Below are positions 61,425-64,000 of a stretch of DNA of 64,000 bases, piece after piece; position 1 is the stretch's first letter, and every line of letters begins with the position of its first letter. Under the pieces are notes generated by a model that did no database searches, was not told the origin of the DNA, and saw nothing but the letters and a program-made list of their open reading frames with translations. The position numbers and the translations under genes were made by a program. This DNA comes from Thermoplasmata archaeon. Lineage in GTDB: Archaea; Thermoplasmatota; Thermoplasmata; Lutacidiplasmatales; UBA184. The stretch spans positions 1 through 64,000 of the forward strand of contig DAHUYN010000009.1 of NCBI GenBank assembly GCA_027315165.1. The letters are read 5' to 3'.

Positions 61425-62413
61425 ATGCCCACCGACAACCGCACCTATCATCGCGTCCGCCGACACGAGTTCGAGATCCTCCCCATCCTCACCGGCCGCG
61501 CCGTCGATCGGCCGGAGAAGCCGCCTCAATGGAGTCGGCGGGCGCGCGTGGGGAGGCCCCGCGCGCGGGCGCCCGGTCGCCCCGAGGAGTTCGACTGGAG
61601 AGCCATGGCCGAGACCCTGGTCCTGATGACGGGGGCCCACTTCGACTCTCGGCAGAGGGAGGCCTACCTCGCCCTCAATCACGCTCTGTGCCGCGGCCTT
61701 GGCTTCCCCCGAGCGCCCTCCCGGATGACCCTCTGGAGAGCCCAGAGGCGGTTCCCCGAGGTCGGGCTACGTCAGTTGAACGACGAGGTGCGCGCGAGCT
61801 TCAAGAGAAGGTCGGGCCGGCTCTCCGTCGAGCTGTCGCAGCGGACTCGACTGGACTCGCGGAACACCGACGGGGCGAGCGGCGAGTCCTTCGGGGGATG
61901 AACCGCCTCTCGCGCCGGCGGTTTCGCAAGGCGCACCTGGCGGTGGAGGCGCGAGCCGAAAACCGAGTCATCTACGCCTGGCACCTCACGACCCCGCGCC
62001 GGCCCGACGGTCCGCTCCTCCCGAATCTCGTGGAACAGATCGAGGGTCCGATCGGAGCTGTGCTCGGGGAGGGGGCGTACGCGAGCCGCTCCAACCCCGA
62101 GCACGTCGAGGATCGTGGAGGCGTCAGCTACCTCCGACCGCGAGAGAGCTGGAGACCGAGGCCGGGACCGCCCTCGGCATGGCAACGGCTCCTCCGACGG
62201 TACCACGGTCGCCCGGGGTGGTTCGGACGGTGCTACCGGTACCGGGTGAACGTGGAGGGGCGGTTCTCCTCGATGAAGCGACGCCAGGGAGCGCACCTCC
62301 GGGCCCGAACGATGGCGAGTCAGCAGCGCGAGCTCGGGTGGAGATGTGTCGTCGAGAACCTCGAGATCTGCGCGAGATCCTACGTCAGAGCCGGGGTGGA
62401 GCTGACTTTGTGA
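61425..62413 (+). pseudogene. IS5-type DDE transposase split by a frameshift
   Basis: The N-terminal part reads in one frame from ATG 61425 (GRPRARAPGRPEEFDWRAMA; REAYLALNHALCRGLGFP) up to about 61,820. The catalytic part continues in another frame to 62413: VAADSTGL with the first Asp, GEGAYASRSN with the second, and EGRFSSMKRRQGAHLRAR with the Glu region. Together they make a transposase of IS5/DDE_Tnp_1 type. A programmed frameshift cannot be ruled out, but no slippery run is visible. Terminal inverted repeats were not found. Confidence 0.8.
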
Positions 62414-62437
62414 CGGAGCACGCTGTCGCAAGTAGGA

Positions 62438-62767
62438 CTACCGCGGCCTCTCGAGTCGGCCCCTTCCTACGTGACTCTTCCGTTCGATCTTGCGATAGAA
62501 CTCGGGTCGAGGTTCGAACGCGAGGAATCGAATCAGGTCCCCGTCGACCTCGTAGACCGCACGGAAGGCACGCGGCGGGAATGTTGTCAACTTCAGCTTC
62601 CAAAGGCCCGGGTGATTCCGGACCGTCGAGACCGTGTATCCCCCACCGGATCTGAAGGGATGGCGAAGAAGCGACGGAAGAATTTCCTCAAGTTCGAGGC
62701 GAATGATAGGCGGCAGGGCGAGGTATTCTGCGTCGGCCGGCGGTCGGGCGACGGCTCGCTGAGCCAC
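62438..62767 (-). CDS. RelE/ParE-type toxin
   Basis: 109 residues with the compact RelE-like order: N-terminal helices (IIRLELEEILPSLLRHPF), then beta strands with GLWKLKLTTFPPRAFRAVYEVD and LIRFLAFEPRPEFY ending in a basic tail. Toxins of this fold cleave mRNA on the ribosome or act on gyrase. It starts two bases after the antitoxin gene. Located directly after the IS5-type remnant, a typical mobile setting. Confidence 0.75.
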   Translation of the reverse strand: MAQRAVARPPADAEYLALPPIIRLELEEILPSLLRHPFRSGGGYTVSTVRNHPGLWKLKLTTFPPRAFRAVYEVDGDLIRFLAFEPRPEFYRKIERKSHVGRGRLERPR

Positions 62768-62769
62768 CG

Positions 62770-63015
62770 TTAGCGACCCTTTCGCGCGAGGCTCCGAGGC
62801 TGCCGGATGACCTGTTCCATGGGAACGTCAACTCCCGGACCCCGCCGCCGTTCAATCTCCTCGTACCAGCCTGGGGGGACGTAGTCTTCGGCCATGTCCG
62901 TCAGGAATTCGTCCCAAGTCTGGTTGGCTGCCTTCAGCGCCTTGAGTCTGCGGACGACGTCCGAGTGAACGGGAATGGAGGTCAGGGTCTGACTTGCCAC
63001 CGTCGGATGGTACAT
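62770..63015 (-). CDS. Antitoxin partner of RelE-type toxin
   Basis: 81 residues. The N-terminal part (TSIPVHSDVVRRLKALKAAN) looks like a short DNA-binding antitoxin domain, followed by an acidic helix (WDEFLTDMAEDY) and a disordered tail that would wrap the toxin. Gene order antitoxin-toxin with a two-base gap is that of type II modules. Confidence 0.7.
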   Translation of the reverse strand: MYHPTVASQTLTSIPVHSDVVRRLKALKAANQTWDEFLTDMAEDYVPPGWYEEIERRRGPGVDVPMEQVIRQPRSLARKGR

Positions 63016-63274
63016 GACGGTACTTGATATCGCTTCCCTTTCCGGCGGGCGGTGATTCGGGCTTGGCGGAGACGGTCGCGCCTCAAAGGCAGGAGATCGG
63101 GCGTCAGGGAGGGGGTGAGAGTTCGCAGCGGGCCGCTGTCACAATCGAGCCTTGCGCCTCGCGCTCGGCCCGCGGTCGACTACCTGACCCGCGCCTCCTC
63201 CGAGCTCGGACTCGCACGGAGCCATGTGGAGGCTCGTTTGAATACCCGCCGGACGTCTCAGAGGAAAGGTTGCC

Positions 63275-63985
63275 ATGGGGGTCGCCCAATCTCTGCCTGC
63301 CTCGACCTACGACCTCCCGCTCGTGCTCGATGAGATCGAATCGATCGTGGCCCCGCTGCGCCGGCAGCTCGATGACGCGTCGGCGGCGGTCTATCGTTCG
63401 GCCGGATTCCTGCACTTCGCGGCGGCGATCCTCCTCACGACCGTCAACCTGCTCGAGCTACCCCGGACGTCGCTGACCTTCGAGGCGATCGGTTCGGATG
63501 CGCTCACGTTCTCCGTCCCGCTCGTACTGGTCGGACTCGGGATCGCGTTCGTCTGGCGCCCTCGTGGCCTGCGACGATTCCAGAACTCCAATCGGTCCTG
63601 GCTGAGGAGGGCGTTCACCCGACAGCGGATCGTCGACTCACGCCTGGCCGAGGTGATGGACGAGCTTTCGTGGATGCAGCGAGAGATCTCGCGCGCGGTC
63701 GACTCGACGGCCGTCTTGTCGATTCTCCAGGTCGTTCTTCTCGCCGGGCTCGCGCTCTTGAGCTGGGTCGCAGCGACGAGCCTAGGCATCTTCCCTCACG
63801 CCGTAACGCCGCTGATCCCGGGGGCTGTCACGGCTACCCTCGCGGGCGCGACCGCCGTCGGCACCCTGGCAATCGTGTGGCGGGGACGGCGGGAGCTGCG
63901 GCGGTCGCGTGCGATGCTCGCCGAGCTCTCTCGGTCTCAGTACCGGATCGGATCGATTCAGCAGGCCTTCTGGGGGCGCTACTGA
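63275..63985 (+). CDS. Membrane protein with four helices, unknown
   Basis: 236 residues from ATG 63275. Helices at LHFAAAILLTTVNLLEL, FSVPLVLVGLGIAFVW, LSILQVVLLAGLALLSWVAA and LAGATAVGTLAIVW, with a charged cytosolic loop (RRAFTRQRIVDSRLAEVMDEL) between pairs two and three. No family recognised. It stands alone at the right end of the window. Confidence 0.6.
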   Translation: MGVAQSLPASTYDLPLVLDEIESIVAPLRRQLDDASAAVYRSAGFLHFAAAILLTTVNLLELPRTSLTFEAIGSDALTFSVPLVLVGLGIAFVWRPRGLRRFQNSNRSWLRRAFTRQRIVDSRLAEVMDELSWMQREISRAVDSTAVLSILQVVLLAGLALLSWVAATSLGIFPHAVTPLIPGAVTATLAGATAVGTLAIVWRGRRELRRSRAMLAELSRSQYRIGSIQQAFWGRY

Positions 63986-64000
63986 AGGAATGCCGGAGGG

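Noticed and set aside
1..64000. rRNA genes, further tRNAs, CRISPR arrays or a replication origin
   Set aside because: No further cloverleaf, regularly spaced repeats or origin-type repeats were seen by eye.

Overview
The window is a very GC-rich (roughly 70 %) stretch of an archaeal chromosome, most likely a high-GC member of the Thermoplasmatota. Archaeal markers are two thermosome (group II chaperonin) subunits, initiation factor aIF2-beta, deoxyhypusine synthase, a presenilin-type (A22) protease, an RFC-type clamp-loader ATPase, an archaeal AbrB-PhoU regulator and a tRNA gene without encoded CCA. Many genes have a TATA-like box centred about 27-35 bases before the start codon and no ribosome-binding site, which points to leaderless transcripts. 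That spacing was used here to choose several GTG or ATG starts. Phylum placement is inferred from gene content; no 16S rRNA is present.

Layout. 0-15.5 kb: core genes on the + strand (thermosome, class II LysRS, an ABC exporter, ValRS, aldo-keto reductase, HAD phosphatase, aIF2-beta with a TRAM domain, A22 protease, deoxyhypusine synthase), with two small minus-strand units inserted. 15.5-20.5 kb: tRNA-Lys(CUU) followed by an accessory island holding a DNA-methyltransferase/integrase chimera, a GNAT, a DinB-like protein and an IS701-family transposase interrupted by one amber codon. 20.5-26.8 kb: MFS transporter, nucleotide-sugar-type epimerase, AbrB-PhoU regulator, a DUF981-type membrane protein behind an unusual leader (hairpin plus two mini-ORFs), a HesB-SufT fusion and a phage-like protein. 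26.8-38.2 kb: a class III nucleotide cyclase/AAA ATPase/TPR protein, an HTH_10 regulator, and a six-gene minus-strand operon encoding a four-subunit ATP-dependent benzoyl-CoA reductase with the ring-opening hydrolase (Oah) and the 6-hydroxy-enoyl-CoA dehydrogenase (Had). A divergent enoyl-CoA hydratase lies upstream. 38.2-52.6 kb: second thermosome, an ATP-grasp/dual-specificity-phosphatase fusion, several small membrane and zinc-ribbon proteins, an RFC-like ATPase, a RecB-like nuclease, a heptose-kinase-type GHMP kinase, TrpB2, a Xer-type recombinase and a second DinB protein. 52.7-64 kb: two large surface proteins (seven beta-sandwich repeats; a YVTN-type propeller), a second ABC exporter, a frameshifted IS5-type transposase, a RelBE-type toxin-antitoxin pair and a membrane protein.

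How the genes work together. The clearest pathway is anaerobic aromatic degradation. The reductase (two activase-type ATPase subunits with two Fe-S subunits) would dearomatise benzoyl-CoA, a hydratase would add water, Had would oxidise the product, and Oah would cleave the ring. The short ATPase subunits resemble the Azoarcus/Ferroglobus (bzd) layout. Benzoate-CoA ligase, ferredoxin and a clear dienoyl-CoA hydratase are not seen here. An 18-base near-palindrome in the divergent promoter region and a regulator gene tail-to-tail with the operon are candidates for its control.

The most unusual elements are this aromatic operon in a presumed Thermoplasmatota genome, the ATP-grasp-phosphatase fusion, the leader in front of the DUF981 gene, the bacterial-style cyclase-ATPase-TPR protein, and the in-frame methyltransferase-integrase chimera beside tRNA-Lys.
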